From positions 1 through 50,001 of the forward strand of contig JABIHA010000079.1 in NCBI GenBank assembly GCA_018649885.1: a stretch of 50,001 nt of DNA, read 5' to 3'. The notes beneath the pieces were generated by a model, which made no database searches, was not told the DNA's origin, and saw nothing but the letters and a program-made list of their open reading frames with translations. A program made the translations under genes and the position numbers. Of the stretch, positions 8,058 through 17,466 are shown piece by piece (position 1 is the stretch's first letter; the number at the start of each line of letters is the position of its first letter). This DNA comes from Bacteriovoracaceae bacterium. Lineage in GTDB: Bacteria > Bdellovibrionota > Bacteriovoracia > Bacteriovoracales > Bacteriovoracaceae.

Positions 8058-9193
8058 TGATAAATATTGCACGTAATGTAAAACACAAGTTGATACTTCT
8101 GCTTAAACAGCAATACACCAGTATTGGGGGGCAAGCAGTTATTGAGGGTGTGATGATGAGATCACCCAATGCCTTTGTTGTGGCCGTGAGAAAAAATGAC
8201 GGATCAATCAGACTCAGGCGTGATCAATGGTATGGTCTTTCAAAGAAATTCCCACTCATGAAAAAACCTCTACTAAGAGGAGTACTTATGTTAGTGGAGA
8301 GTATGGCCAACGGTCTTGTTAGCTTAAACTACTCTGCCGATGTCGTGATGCATGAAGAGCTCAAAGAAGAGGCCTTGAAAAAAGGGAAATCTCTTGAAGA
8401 GTTTGAAAAAGAGCAGGCTTCAAAACAAAAGATATCAATTGCCACATTTTTAACTATTGCCGCTTCCTTTGCATTTGGAATTGGCCTTTTTATTTTCCTT
8501 CCTCACTTTCTAGCAGCACTTGTGTCTAATTATTTTGAAAAAGGTTGGGATTTAGATAGTTTTGAGTTTCATGCAATTGATGGTCTCATAAAAGGAACTA
8601 TCTTTTTGACCTATATTGGTGGAATTGGGCTGATTCCAGATATTAGAAGGGTATTTCAATATCACGGAGCTGAACATAAATCCATTTCAACATTTGAAGC
8701 TGAACAAGAACTGAAAGTTGAGAATGCTGAAAAATTCACAACTCTTCATCCAAGATGCGGAACATCTTTTTTGTTCTTCCTACTTTTCATTTCAATTGTT
8801 TTATTTTCTGGAGTATTTGCAGTAGTTCCTATTGGAAAAGGTCTGCCTCTAATTCCAAGACATATAGTCGCTGTTCTTTTTAAAATAGTATTGGTCTTTC
8901 CCATTGCAGGGATCTCTTATGAGTTGATAAAGCTTGCTGGGAAATATTCGTCAAACCCATTATCTAAATTGATTAGCCTCCCTGGGATGATGCTACAAAA
9001 GCTTACGACTCGTGAACCAGATAGGGAGCAGCTTGAAGTGGCTTTGGCCTCAATTAAAGCTGTTCTTCAGTTAGAAAAACAATATAATCTTGAGCAGGCA
9101 GACAAAAAAATCTTAACGCTTGAAGAAATTGATATAAAAGATTTAAGTGAAATTGCAGATACTAATGCTAACTTTAAAGAATTCTTAGAGTAA
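8057..9193 (+). CDS. DUF1385 family membrane protein (YqhQ-like)
   Basis: A 378-residue integral membrane protein of the DUF1385/YqhQ family; the biochemical role is not established. The family signature TSIGGQAVIEGVMMRSP is near residue 20-37, followed by hydrophobic segments around 130-160, 185-200, 240-265 and 275-300, and the conserved YHGAEHKSISTFE and LHPRCGTSFLFF motifs. It overlaps the rho stop by one base (TAATG), indicating translational coupling, and prfA starts three bases after it. The same neighbourhood (rho, this family, prfA, prmC) occurs in other phyla, so the linkage is old and may be functional. Confidence 0.92.
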   Translation: MINIARNVKHKLILLLKQQYTSIGGQAVIEGVMMRSPNAFVVAVRKNDGSIRLRRDQWYGLSKKFPLMKKPLLRGVLMLVESMANGLVSLNYSADVVMHEELKEEALKKGKSLEEFEKEQASKQKISIATFLTIAASFAFGIGLFIFLPHFLAALVSNYFEKGWDLDSFEFHAIDGLIKGTIFLTYIGGIGLIPDIRRVFQYHGAEHKSISTFEAEQELKVENAEKFTTLHPRCGTSFLFFLLFISIVLFSGVFAVVPIGKGLPLIPRHIVAVLFKIVLVFPIAGISYELIKLAGKYSSNPLSKLISLPGMMLQKLTTREPDREQLEVALASIKAVLQLEKQYNLEQADKKILTLEEIDIKDLSEIADTNANFKEFLE

Positions 9194-9196
9194 ACT

Positions 9197-10264
9197 ATGT
9201 TTAATAAATTAGAGGGAGCTGTTAGAAGGTTTGAAGTCTTAACTGAAAGGCTTGCAGATCCTACTCTTTACGACAGGCCCGCAGAATTCAAGAAAATCAA
9301 TGAAGAAAGGTCTCATCTTGAGCCGATTGTTTTGGCTTTTCAAGAGTACCAAAAAACAAAAAATGACATTGATGAAGCAAAAGAGATTTTAAAAGAAGAA
9401 TCTGACGCTGAACTGCGAGAGATGGCCAAAGCAGAGCTGAGAGATAAAGAAAAAGAAATCGATGGTATGGAAGACCACTTAAAACTTCTTCTTATCCCAA
9501 AAGATCCACTTGATGGAAAAGATGTAATCGTTGAAATTAGGGCCGGTGCAGGTGGAGACGAAGCCTCTATTTTTGTGGGTGATGTTAATAGAATGTACCA
9601 AAACTACTTCAAAACCTTGGGCTTTAGAACAGAATTAATTTCTATAAGTGAAGGTGATGAGGGGATCAAAGAGATTATTTATAGTGTCGCTGGTGAAAAT
9701 GTATATTCCAAATTAAAGTTTGAGTCTGGGGTCCATAGAGTTCAAAGGGTTCCAAAAACAGAGTCACAGGGACGAGTGCATACATCTACCATTACTGTGG
9801 CCGTGTTAGCTGAACCCGATGAAGTTGAGTTTGAATTAGATATGAATGATGTGAGAATTGATGTTTATCGGGCCGGTGGTCACGGTGGTCAATCAGTTAA
9901 CACAACTGACTCAGCTGTAAGGGTTACATATCTGCCAACGGGACAGCAAGTTGCTATTCAAGATGAAAAATCTCAAATTAAAAATAAGGCCAAGGCCTTG
10001 AAAATTTTAAGATCGAGAATTTATGACCGCCTTGTTGAAGAGGCCCATCAAGAAGAGGCAGCAGAGAGGAGATCTCAAGTAGGTAGGGGGGATCGTTCAG
10101 AGAGAATCCGTACTTATAATTTTCCTCAAGGAAGACTCACAGATCACAGAATAGGGCTTACTCTTTATAGCCTAGACAAAATTATTGAGGGAGATCTGCA
10201 ACCAGTTGTTGATGCTCTGATTGCTCATAATCAAGCAGAGCTTCTCAAGGGCGAGCAAGATTAG
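9197..10264 (+). CDS. prfA: Peptide chain release factor 1
   Basis: RF1 reads UAA and UAG stop codons and triggers peptide release. The 355-residue protein has the helical domain 1, the codon-reading PxT tripeptide as Pro186-Lys187-Thr188 inside HRVQRVPKTESQGR, and the catalytic Gly-Gly-Gln at 230-232. The PxT rather than SPF separates it from RF2. The residue before GGQ is His (GGHGGQ), where Ala or Pro is the more common choice. No frameshift element is present, as expected for RF1. Three bases follow the previous stop, and prmC, which methylates this Gln, comes next. Confidence 0.97.
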   Translation: MFNKLEGAVRRFEVLTERLADPTLYDRPAEFKKINEERSHLEPIVLAFQEYQKTKNDIDEAKEILKEESDAELREMAKAELRDKEKEIDGMEDHLKLLLIPKDPLDGKDVIVEIRAGAGGDEASIFVGDVNRMYQNYFKTLGFRTELISISEGDEGIKEIIYSVAGENVYSKLKFESGVHRVQRVPKTESQGRVHTSTITVAVLAEPDEVEFELDMNDVRIDVYRAGGHGGQSVNTTDSAVRVTYLPTGQQVAIQDEKSQIKNKAKALKILRSRIYDRLVEEAHQEEAAERRSQVGRGDRSERIRTYNFPQGRLTDHRIGLTLYSLDKIIEGDLQPVVDALIAHNQAELLKGEQD

Positions 10265-10270
10265 ATTAAA

Positions 10271-11155
10271 GTGAATTCAATCCAAAATCTATGTGATCAA
10301 TTTTTTGAAAGACACAAAAGTTTTCTAGTAGAAAACTATCCTGGCATTCGAAAAGAAGTTTTAATCCGAGAACTCGAAGGCCTTTGTGATTTTCGTTATT
10401 CTCGGGAAGATTTTAAAAAAACTCCTGTATACTCAATACCTGAAAATCAAATGGATCAGTTTTTTTCTAAGTTACTTACTGGCATGCCACTGGAATATAT
10501 TACTGGGTACTCTCATTTTTATGGTTTAGAGTTTGAAGTTAATGATCATGTTCTAATTCCTAGAAGTGAAACTGAATTTCTGGTAGAAAAGTCCCTCGAA
10601 ATTTGTCATAAAATGAAAAAAGACCAGCTTGATATTTTTGAAGTTGGAACTGGTAGTGGTGCCATCGCCATTTCGTTAGCTGCAAATTTAAATGAAAAAA
10701 ACTCCATCACTGCAGGTGATATCTCCACTGAAGCCTTGGGTGTGGCAAAGAGCAATTATTCAAAATTACTCTACCAAATTCCAGAGCATTCTCAGATCAA
10801 ATTTATTGAAAGTGATAGGCTCACAAAGTTTGAAGGCCAGTGTGATTTTCTAGTTTCAAATCCTCCCTATATCAAAAGCTCACAAAGAAGTGGGGTTCAC
10901 AAAGCAGTGGACTCTTATGAGCCGCACCTAGCTCTTTACTTAGATGATGAGCAGTATCGCCAGTGGTATATTCATTTTTTTGAGCAGATTTTCAAGGTGT
11001 TAAAGAGTACTGGACAATTTTTAATTGAAGGCCACGAAAATAATTTAGAACAGCTAGCAAATTGGTCAAAAGATGCTGGGCTAGGTAATATTAGTATTGA
11101 AAAAGATCTTTGTGGAAAAGATCGATTTTTAAAAGGATCACACCCCAATGGATAG
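10271..11155 (+). CDS. prmC: Release factor glutamine methyltransferase
   Basis: PrmC uses S-adenosylmethionine to methylate the Gln of the GGQ motif in release factors. The 294-residue protein has the N-terminal helical substrate domain (with MPLEYITGYSHFYGLEF around 72-88, a family hallmark), the SAM-binding loop VGTGSGAIA at 125-133 and the catalytic NPPY at 197-200. The GTG start has no strong SD and sits six bases after prfA, so translation is probably coupled. Its last eight bases overlap the murA start. Confidence 0.95.
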   Translation: MNSIQNLCDQFFERHKSFLVENYPGIRKEVLIRELEGLCDFRYSREDFKKTPVYSIPENQMDQFFSKLLTGMPLEYITGYSHFYGLEFEVNDHVLIPRSETEFLVEKSLEICHKMKKDQLDIFEVGTGSGAIAISLAANLNEKNSITAGDISTEALGVAKSNYSKLLYQIPEHSQIKFIESDRLTKFEGQCDFLVSNPPYIKSSQRSGVHKAVDSYEPHLALYLDDEQYRQWYIHFFEQIFKVLKSTGQFLIEGHENNLEQLANWSKDAGLGNISIEKDLCGKDRFLKGSHPNG

Positions 11156-12407
11156 ACTGGTAATTAATGGCCCCGCGAAACTATCAGGTAGTGTTTGTGT
11201 TTCTCCTGCAAAAAATGCATGCCTTCCAATTATGACGGCCTGCCTTTTGAATCCCAATCCTATCACTTTAAAAGATATGCCTACTCTCAAAGATGTTGAA
11301 ACACTACGCAACTTACTCGAGAGTTTAGGAGTCAAATCAGAGGTAGACCAAAAAGATATTCGCTTTGATGCTGGGACTATTGAATCAACTGATGCAGAGT
11401 ACGAGCTAGTTAGAAAAATGAGGGCCTCAATTTTGGTATTAGGGCCACTGCTCGCCAGAGAAAGGTGCGCCAAGGTTTCCCTGCCCGGAGGTTGCGCTAT
11501 CGGCACAAGACCAATCGATATACATCTTGAAGGTCTAAAGAAGATGGGTGCAGTTATTGACATTAATAGTGGGTATGTTTTTGCTAAGACAGGCACAGAA
11601 GGTCTTGTTGGTGCACAAATTGTTCTTCCCTTTCCCTCTGTTGGTGCCACTGAAAACCTTATGATGGCAGCGGTGCTAGCTAAAGGTGAGACCACTATTA
11701 CCAATGCTGCTAGAGAACCCGAGATAGAAGACCTCGGTAATTTCTTAAATGCCATGGGCGCTATTGTCGAGGGGGCTGGCGAATCAATCATAAAGATACA
11801 AGGTGTCCACATTGATAAGCTTAAGTCTGTGTCCTATAGGGCCATAGGCGATAGAATTGAAGCGGCCACATATTTAATTGCTGGAATCATAACAAATTCA
11901 GAAATTGAAGTTAAAGGCTTTAGAACTAAAGATATAGCATCTGTCTGTGATGAACTGCAGTCAATGGGTGCAGTCTTTGAAGTGGCCGAGGATCAAATCG
12001 TTGTCAAAAAGCACGACGAAATAAAAGGCTGTAATGTTGATACAGCACCATTCCCAGGATTTCCCACTGATGTCCAGGCCCAGATGATGGTTCTTGCTAC
12101 CAAAGCAATCACCTCCTCTGTCATACGAGAGAAAATTTTCGAAAATAGATTTATGCATGTGCCAGAATTAAAAAGAATGGGTGCCAATATTATTAAAAAG
12201 GGAAACCTTGCTATGATTGAAGGAAGTGCCTCTCTTTCAGCAGCACCTGTAATGTGCACCGACTTAAGGGCCAGTGCTGCACTTGTACTAGCTGCTCTTG
12301 CAGCAGAGGGTGAAACGGTAATAAGTAGAGTCTATCACTTGGACCGTGGCTACGAAAATCTTGCTGATAAATTAAGTGGTCTAGGTGTCGATATAAAAAG
12401 GATTTAG
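11148..12407 (+). CDS. murA: UDP-N-acetylglucosamine 1-carboxyvinyltransferase
   Basis: MurA transfers enolpyruvate from PEP to UDP-GlcNAc, the first committed step of peptidoglycan synthesis, in the cytoplasm. The 419-residue length is standard. Lys22-Asn23 in SPAKNACLP bind substrate, and Cys116 in LPGGCAIGTRPIDIH is the PEP-binding cysteine, so a fosfomycin-sensitive type is predicted. The second domain shows FPTDVQAQ, the FENRFMHVPEL signature and DLRASAALVLAAL. The gene starts inside the end of prmC (8-base overlap), with a purine-rich AAAAGGA upstream. Confidence 0.97.
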   Translation: MDRLVINGPAKLSGSVCVSPAKNACLPIMTACLLNPNPITLKDMPTLKDVETLRNLLESLGVKSEVDQKDIRFDAGTIESTDAEYELVRKMRASILVLGPLLARERCAKVSLPGGCAIGTRPIDIHLEGLKKMGAVIDINSGYVFAKTGTEGLVGAQIVLPFPSVGATENLMMAAVLAKGETTITNAAREPEIEDLGNFLNAMGAIVEGAGESIIKIQGVHIDKLKSVSYRAIGDRIEAATYLIAGIITNSEIEVKGFRTKDIASVCDELQSMGAVFEVAEDQIVVKKHDEIKGCNVDTAPFPGFPTDVQAQMMVLATKAITSSVIREKIFENRFMHVPELKRMGANIIKKGNLAMIEGSASLSAAPVMCTDLRASAALVLAALAAEGETVISRVYHLDRGYENLADKLSGLGVDIKRI

Positions 12408-12409
12408 AG

Positions 12410-12748
12410 ATGAGTATTTTTCAAAAAATTATTGATCGTGAAATTCCAGCTACAATTGTTTTTGAAAATGAAAATATTTTGGCCTTTGAGGACATCAATG
12501 CTCAAGCGGCCATTCACATTATTTTTATCCATAAAAAACAAACAAAAAATATAAATGAGCTCAGCTCTGAGCACCCCGAACAATTATCCCAGGTTTTTAG
12601 CGCCATAAGTGAATACACAAGAAGTGAAGGCCTTGAAAAAAAAGGATTTAGAGTTGTGACAAATCTCGGGGAAAATGCGGGACAAACAGTTTTTCACACT
12701 CATTTTCATCTTCTCTCAGGCGAGAGACTAGGCCGCTTTGGTTCTTAA
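12410..12748 (+). CDS. HIT family nucleotide-binding protein (HINT-like)
   Basis: HINT-type proteins hydrolyse phosphoramidate or adenylated nucleotides in the cytoplasm. The 112-residue sequence is a complete domain: SIFQKIIDREIPATIVFEN at the start, ILAFEDINAQAAIHI in the middle, and the histidine triad HTHFHLL with upstream NxGxxxGQTVFH near the C-terminus. It starts two bases after the murA stop and is the last gene of the rho operon. No obvious terminator follows; only a 14-bp perfect palindrome at 12748-12761 without a T run. Confidence 0.93.
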   Translation: MSIFQKIIDREIPATIVFENENILAFEDINAQAAIHIIFIHKKQTKNINELSSEHPEQLSQVFSAISEYTRSEGLEKKGFRVVTNLGENAGQTVFHTHFHLLSGERLGRFGS

Positions 12749-12910
12749 TACCAATTGGTATAAGAGTGCCAATAAAATAAGTCGTGCAAAATTCAATAAA
12801 TTTCATTTCTCCAAATAGAGGAAACTTCTAAATACCTTAAATAAAAGAAGTTTTTCGCACTCAAAAAAGTACTCAATAAAACTGCTCAGGTATCCGAAAC
12901 GAAGTAGTAA

Positions 12911-12929
12911 GATCTAAATAATATAGATC
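12911..12929. promoter_or_regulatory. Inverted repeat over a candidate -10 box
   Basis: GATCTA at 12911-12916 and TAGATC at 12924-12929 form perfect 6-base arms around a 7-base spacer, and TAATAT at 12919-12924 inside it resembles a -10 box. No good -35 is seen. The site lies about 25 bases before the start of the 1211-residue exported protein and could be an operator, or chance in AT-rich DNA. Confidence 0.3.
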
Positions 12930-12952
12930 ATTTATTGGTAGGTTTGAACGCA

Positions 12953-15900
12953 ATGTTTGGAAATTTTTTAACAAAATTCTTAGCAGTGTTACTTTTGTTT
13001 CATGCAATTGATTCAAATGCTGGTAGTCGTATTGCCTCTGAGAGGTTGGTCAAGGAAATTGAGCTCTATCAAGCATTACAACAAAGTTTAGAGTCACCAA
13101 ATGACTCTGAATATCAAAGTTTTAGAGACATACTCTCAGGTAGAAAGGCTTACAAGGCGCTTGAAAAAATGTCCGTGTGTACAACTGACATTTTTCAACT
13201 TGATCCTGCCATTGCTGCAACATCAGTATTTAGCTCGCTATATTGTGAAGAGCTGATAAAAGATGGAATCCAAAATGTAGATCCAGAAGTACTAGCAAGA
13301 TCTCTGAGAGTTGATGATTTAGAAGCTCTTAATATAATGATTCATAGCCTCTGCCAAAATAAAAGTGAAGTTGATCCAGATCAATTTCGAGAAATGTTTG
13401 GAGAGGAAATCGATGGATACGACTGTGATAATTCTTACGAATTAGAGGAAAAAAGATACAAAGAAATTACAGAACATACTGATTATTTTTCGCAGGCAGA
13501 TGCACTTATAAGTGGAAGAGATCTCAAAATGAGAAAGAGGAAGTATTGTGAGTGCGCCAATCGGAGTTCTGTTATTAGTTATAATTGGCCTCACCAGAAA
13601 GAAAAGGCTTCAAAGGAGTATGTAAAAAAGGCTCATCAGAGAATGGTTAGAGAGAAAACAAAAATTTGGAATAAGAAATTTGAAAAGATACAAGATGAAA
13701 TACTGCAAGTAAAAGTACTTAAGGATTTATATCCAGACAGAAATTTTGATGAATTCAATTGTATAAAAGATCAAGCAGATATTTCAGCACATTTGAAAAA
13801 CAATGGTGCCTGTGGGCAATATTTTGCGAGTCACAAGAAAGAATTGGGCTATAAAGATGTAGAAGCTTTACTAGATGATGGCATGAGAAGTTTTCTAGGA
13901 CGTGGATCACGAGGAAAAGTGAATTTAGAAGATGCTATTGCTGAAAGAATAAAAAAGAGGTGGGAAAAATATTATCTCTATATGATAAATACTTCTGCTA
14001 TCTTTGATTTGGATACATCCCACTTGAGTGATGAAGATGGTGGATTATGTATGAGCCCAAATGCTTATATGAGATCAAAGGTTAATGCTCCTTTTGCAGG
14101 TTTTTTGACCAATGAAGGTAAGTTGATGGAAGTGCTTCCAGGTTTGGTAAATGATTTTGACCAAATAAAGGCACTATCCGATAGTTTTGATCGAGCTGGT
14201 CACAAGACTCCTTTTCTTGAAGTGGCTAGGCTATTTTATGATGGTCAAGGGTCTGACCCCATATCCCAAATTGAATTTCTACTAAAAGATAGCCCGCGAA
14301 TGGAGTTTATCTTAAATGATGCTGAAAGCTTTCATCGATACATTACTGCTCTTAGTCCTTTTATGGTTGATGAAATGCTCCATGGTCGTTCTCAGAAAAG
14401 AATAGGGGACACATATCAAAGTGCATCCCAAACTTCTCTTTCGGTGATTTTTGGAAATAATCCAGAAGGCTATAGAGACAATCCATACGAGGCCATTACT
14501 GATTATGCTGATATGGTGATGCCTGCTTATAGAGATTCAGTTTTTGGAGAAAGTGTTAACTCCAAATATATTAAGGATCTTGAAAGTCGCTGTGAAAGTT
14601 TATTTACTGAGCAGCTATCAGATGTCTTTTGCCCAAAAGACCTGGATCAGCCAAAAAGTGAATTAGAAGTTCAAAAAGCTATTTCAAGTGCATTATCACA
14701 AAGTAAGGATAACTTTGGTAGCGATGGAGAAAAGTCCTTTGATAACTTTAGAGAGCTTTCCAACTATTACTGCTATCCTGGAAATAATGGTCCATATAAT
14801 ATCGCTCTTCCATCATCTGAATATGACGAAAACGATGATCTTCTGAGTTACACAAACTCACAAGATCAACTGAGGGAAGATACTAAAAATATGGATGTTG
14901 AAGATACCGCACATTTGGTTGACGATTTTAATGCTTGCTCATTTTATAGAACTTCCGACGAGGGGCATGGTCCTGACGTAATGTTTCAGTCTCTTGAAGT
15001 TGACTCTGGCAGAGTCAATTGCTGCAGAAGAGATGTCACTTCAAGTGATGAGTTACACGATAGATGTAATACAAGAGACGAAGCTCTTGTTGCAAGAGCA
15101 GTATCGGAAAATAAGAAGTATAAAACTGAAGAATATCGTAAAAATGATATAGGGTACAAAGGTGGCCAAGATTATCCAAATTATTATCTTGATATGGAAG
15201 GTTTGTTTTGTGAGAGAATTATATTTTCGCCGTTTATGGGGATTAATGTATTCGAGCATGAAGTAAATGCTGGTGATGCTGAACAACTTTCTCGATCTCA
15301 AAGGGCATATAGGCTTATTGTTAATGCTGCTGCTCCCGCAGGTGAGCAAGTAGGAGATCTCGCAAAAGCAGTTGAGGCTCAGCATGAAGCTGAGAGCGGA
15401 GATGACTCCTGGTCATACAGTGACTTGCTTGAAGGTGATGAAGATTTAATGAATCAAATGAATGACTATGTGGTAGCGGCCTTAGAGGGCGGCGGTTCTG
15501 ATTCTATTTGGGAATTTGGAGAAGAAGAAAGTGACGATATAGTTGCCGACAATATAAATGCTGATAGCCTGGATGATACATATATCCCACCAGCTGATGA
15601 CTTAGTTTCAGATTATGTAAGTGACGATTCTGGAAGTTCAGGAAGTTCTGGAAGTGATTATCCTGGATCTCATGTGGCTCCAGCACCGGCTGCTGATATT
15701 GGTAGTTACGCTGACCCAGTATCTGGAATTGATTCTGGTTCAACAGGGTCTGGATCAGTACAGGAAGCTATAAGAGATGAAGGTGCTGCCGAGGCAATTG
15801 CGGCGCTAGAGCAAGAAGTTGCAGGTTTAAAGGATCAGCTAGAGAGTCAAGGTCAAGCTGTGAGCGCAGATGATAGAGATGGAGATGGAGATGTTGCTGA

Positions 15901-16588
15901 AGCCAGTGGTGAAGGTGACTCTGATGTTGATGCTGTTGCACCGGCTACAGAAATTGGTGACGTTGCAGTTGCTGATACGGGAAGTGGTGGCTCTACTGAA
16001 CTGGGTGATGATGAAGGCGCTTTTGGAGCAGCTGATGCTTTTGGAGCTGCAGGCGTTTCTGATGCGGCAATAGCTCCAGCAAGTGCAAGAGATAATTATG
16101 TAGATGCTCCAGATTATGGTTTTGATAGTGGGGAAAGTGGTAGCTCTAATGGGCAACAAGGCTGGTATGTAGATCCAACTGAAGATGGACATTGGACTGA
16201 AAGTTATGTGCGACTTGGCGATGAAGTAAAAGTTGATGAGTTAAGCCACGAGATAACTTTTAGTGACGAAAGTTTAGAGATTATGCTGACTAATGGTAGT
16301 GAAGATCCTGATGCACTAATCGAGGTTGGAGAGGCCTTAAGAGAAAAAGGTGGGCTATCACCAGATACTTATTATTTTTCTAAAAATAATATCCGTTACA
16401 AACTTACAGTTTTGGCCGGTAGTGCTACAAAGCTTGAGATTGTTGGAGAAGCCGAGATGATTGCGTCTGGCAAAAAAGAAGAAAGTGTTAGGGCTCCAGC
16501 AAGTGTTCCAGCAGCTGAGGTGGATGTTGATGAAGAGGGAGCTAAGTGGGAAGAAGCTCTCAAAGAGCTAGAGACAGGTAGAGACTAG
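12953..16588 (+). CDS. Very large exported Cys-rich protein with acidic low-complexity region
   Basis: No family is recognised for this 1211-residue protein. A signal peptide is clear (FLAVLLLF core, cleavage near SNA/G). Residues 1 to about 750 hold all 17 cysteines, many in pairs (CEC, NCC), suggesting a disulfide-stabilised domain. From about 800 to 1080 the protein is low complexity and rich in Asp, Ser, Gly and Ala, with GSSGSSGS repeats, DRDGDGD-type acidic runs, and a short coiled-coil-like stretch (ALEQEVAGLKDQLES) near 950. A folded C-terminal domain of about 130 residues follows. ATG 12953 is preferred over an in-frame TTG at 12935 because it places the signal sequence at the very N-terminus, although the SD is weak. 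The acidic part could bind Ca2+; that is inference. It ends flush against the convergent gene at 16589. Confidence 0.85.
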   Translation: MFGNFLTKFLAVLLLFHAIDSNAGSRIASERLVKEIELYQALQQSLESPNDSEYQSFRDILSGRKAYKALEKMSVCTTDIFQLDPAIAATSVFSSLYCEELIKDGIQNVDPEVLARSLRVDDLEALNIMIHSLCQNKSEVDPDQFREMFGEEIDGYDCDNSYELEEKRYKEITEHTDYFSQADALISGRDLKMRKRKYCECANRSSVISYNWPHQKEKASKEYVKKAHQRMVREKTKIWNKKFEKIQDEILQVKVLKDLYPDRNFDEFNCIKDQADISAHLKNNGACGQYFASHKKELGYKDVEALLDDGMRSFLGRGSRGKVNLEDAIAERIKKRWEKYYLYMINTSAIFDLDTSHLSDEDGGLCMSPNAYMRSKVNAPFAGFLTNEGKLMEVLPGLVNDFDQIKALSDSFDRAGHKTPFLEVARLFYDGQGSDPISQIEFLLKDSPRMEFILNDAESFHRYITALSPFMVDEMLHGRSQKRIGDTYQSASQTSLSVIFGNNPEGYRDNPYEAITDYADMVMPAYRDSVFGESVNSKYIKDLESRCESLFTEQLSDVFCPKDLDQPKSELEVQKAISSALSQSKDNFGSDGEKSFDNFRELSNYYCYPGNNGPYNIALPSSEYDENDDLLSYTNSQDQLREDTKNMDVEDTAHLVDDFNACSFYRTSDEGHGPDVMFQSLEVDSGRVNCCRRDVTSSDELHDRCNTRDEALVARAVSENKKYKTEEYRKNDIGYKGGQDYPNYYLDMEGLFCERIIFSPFMGINVFEHEVNAGDAEQLSRSQRAYRLIVNAAAPAGEQVGDLAKAVEAQHEAESGDDSWSYSDLLEGDEDLMNQMNDYVVAALEGGGSDSIWEFGEEESDDIVADNINADSLDDTYIPPADDLVSDYVSDDSGSSGSSGSDYPGSHVAPAPAADIGSYADPVSGIDSGSTGSGSVQEAIRDEGAAEAIAALEQEVAGLKDQLESQGQAVSADDRDGDGDVAEASGEGDSDVDAVAPATEIGDVAVADTGSGGSTELGDDEGAFGAADAFGAAGVSDAAIAPASARDNYVDAPDYGFDSGESGSSNGQQGWYVDPTEDGHWTESYVRLGDEVKVDELSHEITFSDESLEIMLTNGSEDPDALIEVGEALREKGGLSPDTYYFSKNNIRYKLTVLAGSATKLEIVGEAEMIASGKKEESVRAPASVPAAEVDVDEEGAKWEEALKELETGRD

Positions 16589-17350
16589 TTATTGCAGTCC
16601 CTGAAAAATTGCCCTTAGAAGTGAAAGTTGTAGTGGGCTCATTTCAAGCACATTTCCCATAATAAGAATTGGACTTTTTTCAATACAGCTTGCTAATACA
16701 ATTTCGTATTTTTCTGGATGATATTCTAGGATTTCAATTGAGGCACCAAAAGAATTTTTATAATGCTCCATCAAAGTGGTTTCCGCTTCGCTGCAAGTTT
16801 TAATATCTGCACGTCTGCCATCTGTCGTTTCTTTAAGTAAAGCGAATACAAGTTTATCTTTTTGGCCTTCTTCTTCACTTCTTAATACGTCGTGAAAAAT
16901 GATAGTGATATTTTTAAGTCCCATATTTGATTTCAAAAAGAACCACAGCTCTTCAAAAAAGCTGGTGCGATCTGATGACCAAAGTGTTTTTAGATGTTGT
17001 GTCAGAGTAAAAATCTGTTCAATGGAAATGAGATTATTTCTCATAGTCCACGAGTTTAGTGTGGAGTTAACTATGGATTCAAGCTCTTCAGGCATCATAT
17101 TTTTAAGTGCGCTTGGATCAGCTGGTAGTTTGCTATCTACAATGGGGAACAAGTTGCGTGTGTCCTCCAGTTTTTGCACTGCTTCATTTCTGCAATCTTT
17201 TTCAATGTAGAGCACATCAAGACTCTGGTCTTCAAGATCCATTATATCGATAATCTTCTCACGTGGGCCCTGGTCTTCACCGCCAAGTAGGCTACAATTC
17301 CAAATGCTTACCCGGGAGTCTGATTTTAAATGACCTATTTGAATGTCCAC
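16589..17350 (-). CDS. Hypothetical cytoplasmic protein
   Basis: A 253-residue protein with no signal peptide or membrane segment and no family I can name. It is mixed alpha/beta with an acidic N-terminal half (IIDIMDLEDQSLDVLYIEKDC) and ends in a hydrophobic pattern (SPILIMGNVLEMSPLQLSLLRAIF) that looks like a folded core. The GTG start has a good SD (GAGGAAG) about six bases upstream. Its stop codon directly abuts the stop of the 1211-residue gene with no gap. GAF-like or response-regulator-like folds were considered, but no motif supports either. Confidence 0.75.
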   Translation of the reverse strand: MDIQIGHLKSDSRVSIWNCSLLGGEDQGPREKIIDIMDLEDQSLDVLYIEKDCRNEAVQKLEDTRNLFPIVDSKLPADPSALKNMMPEELESIVNSTLNSWTMRNNLISIEQIFTLTQHLKTLWSSDRTSFFEELWFFLKSNMGLKNITIIFHDVLRSEEEGQKDKLVFALLKETTDGRRADIKTCSEAETTLMEHYKNSFGASIEILEYHPEKYEIVLASCIEKSPILIMGNVLEMSPLQLSLLRAIFQGLQ

Positions 17351-17431
17351 CGTCTACTTCCTCTTGAAAAAAATCTATTTTTAAAAACTACATGTAGGGG
17401 ACCTTCATAGTCAATAATTGAAGATGGAGCT

Positions 17432-17460
17432 TTGTGTTAACTAGGGTTGTCCCTTATAAT
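17432..17460 (+). promoter_or_regulatory. Sigma-70-type promoter placed for a leaderless mRNA
   Basis: TTGTGT at 17432-17437 and a perfect TATAAT at 17455-17460 are 17 bases apart. The GTG start of the next gene lies only six bases after the -10 box, exactly where transcription should begin, and no SD is present. A leaderless transcript is therefore predicted. Confidence 0.65.
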
Positions 17461-17466
17461 TGAGAA

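Noticed and set aside
11138..11812. 224-codon open frame antisense to murA
   Set aside because: murA is certain on the other strand, with an intact active site; the antisense frame has no family resemblance and no credible start.
12748..12761. 14-bp perfect palindrome ATACC-AATT-GGTAT as terminator of the rho operon
   Set aside because: No loop beyond four bases and no T run; could be a protein site, but nothing supports it.
15839..16192. 117-codon minus-strand frame rich in Ile/Ser/Cys
   Set aside because: It mirrors the Asp/Gly/Ser low-complexity coding region of the 1211-residue protein; composition explains the open frame.
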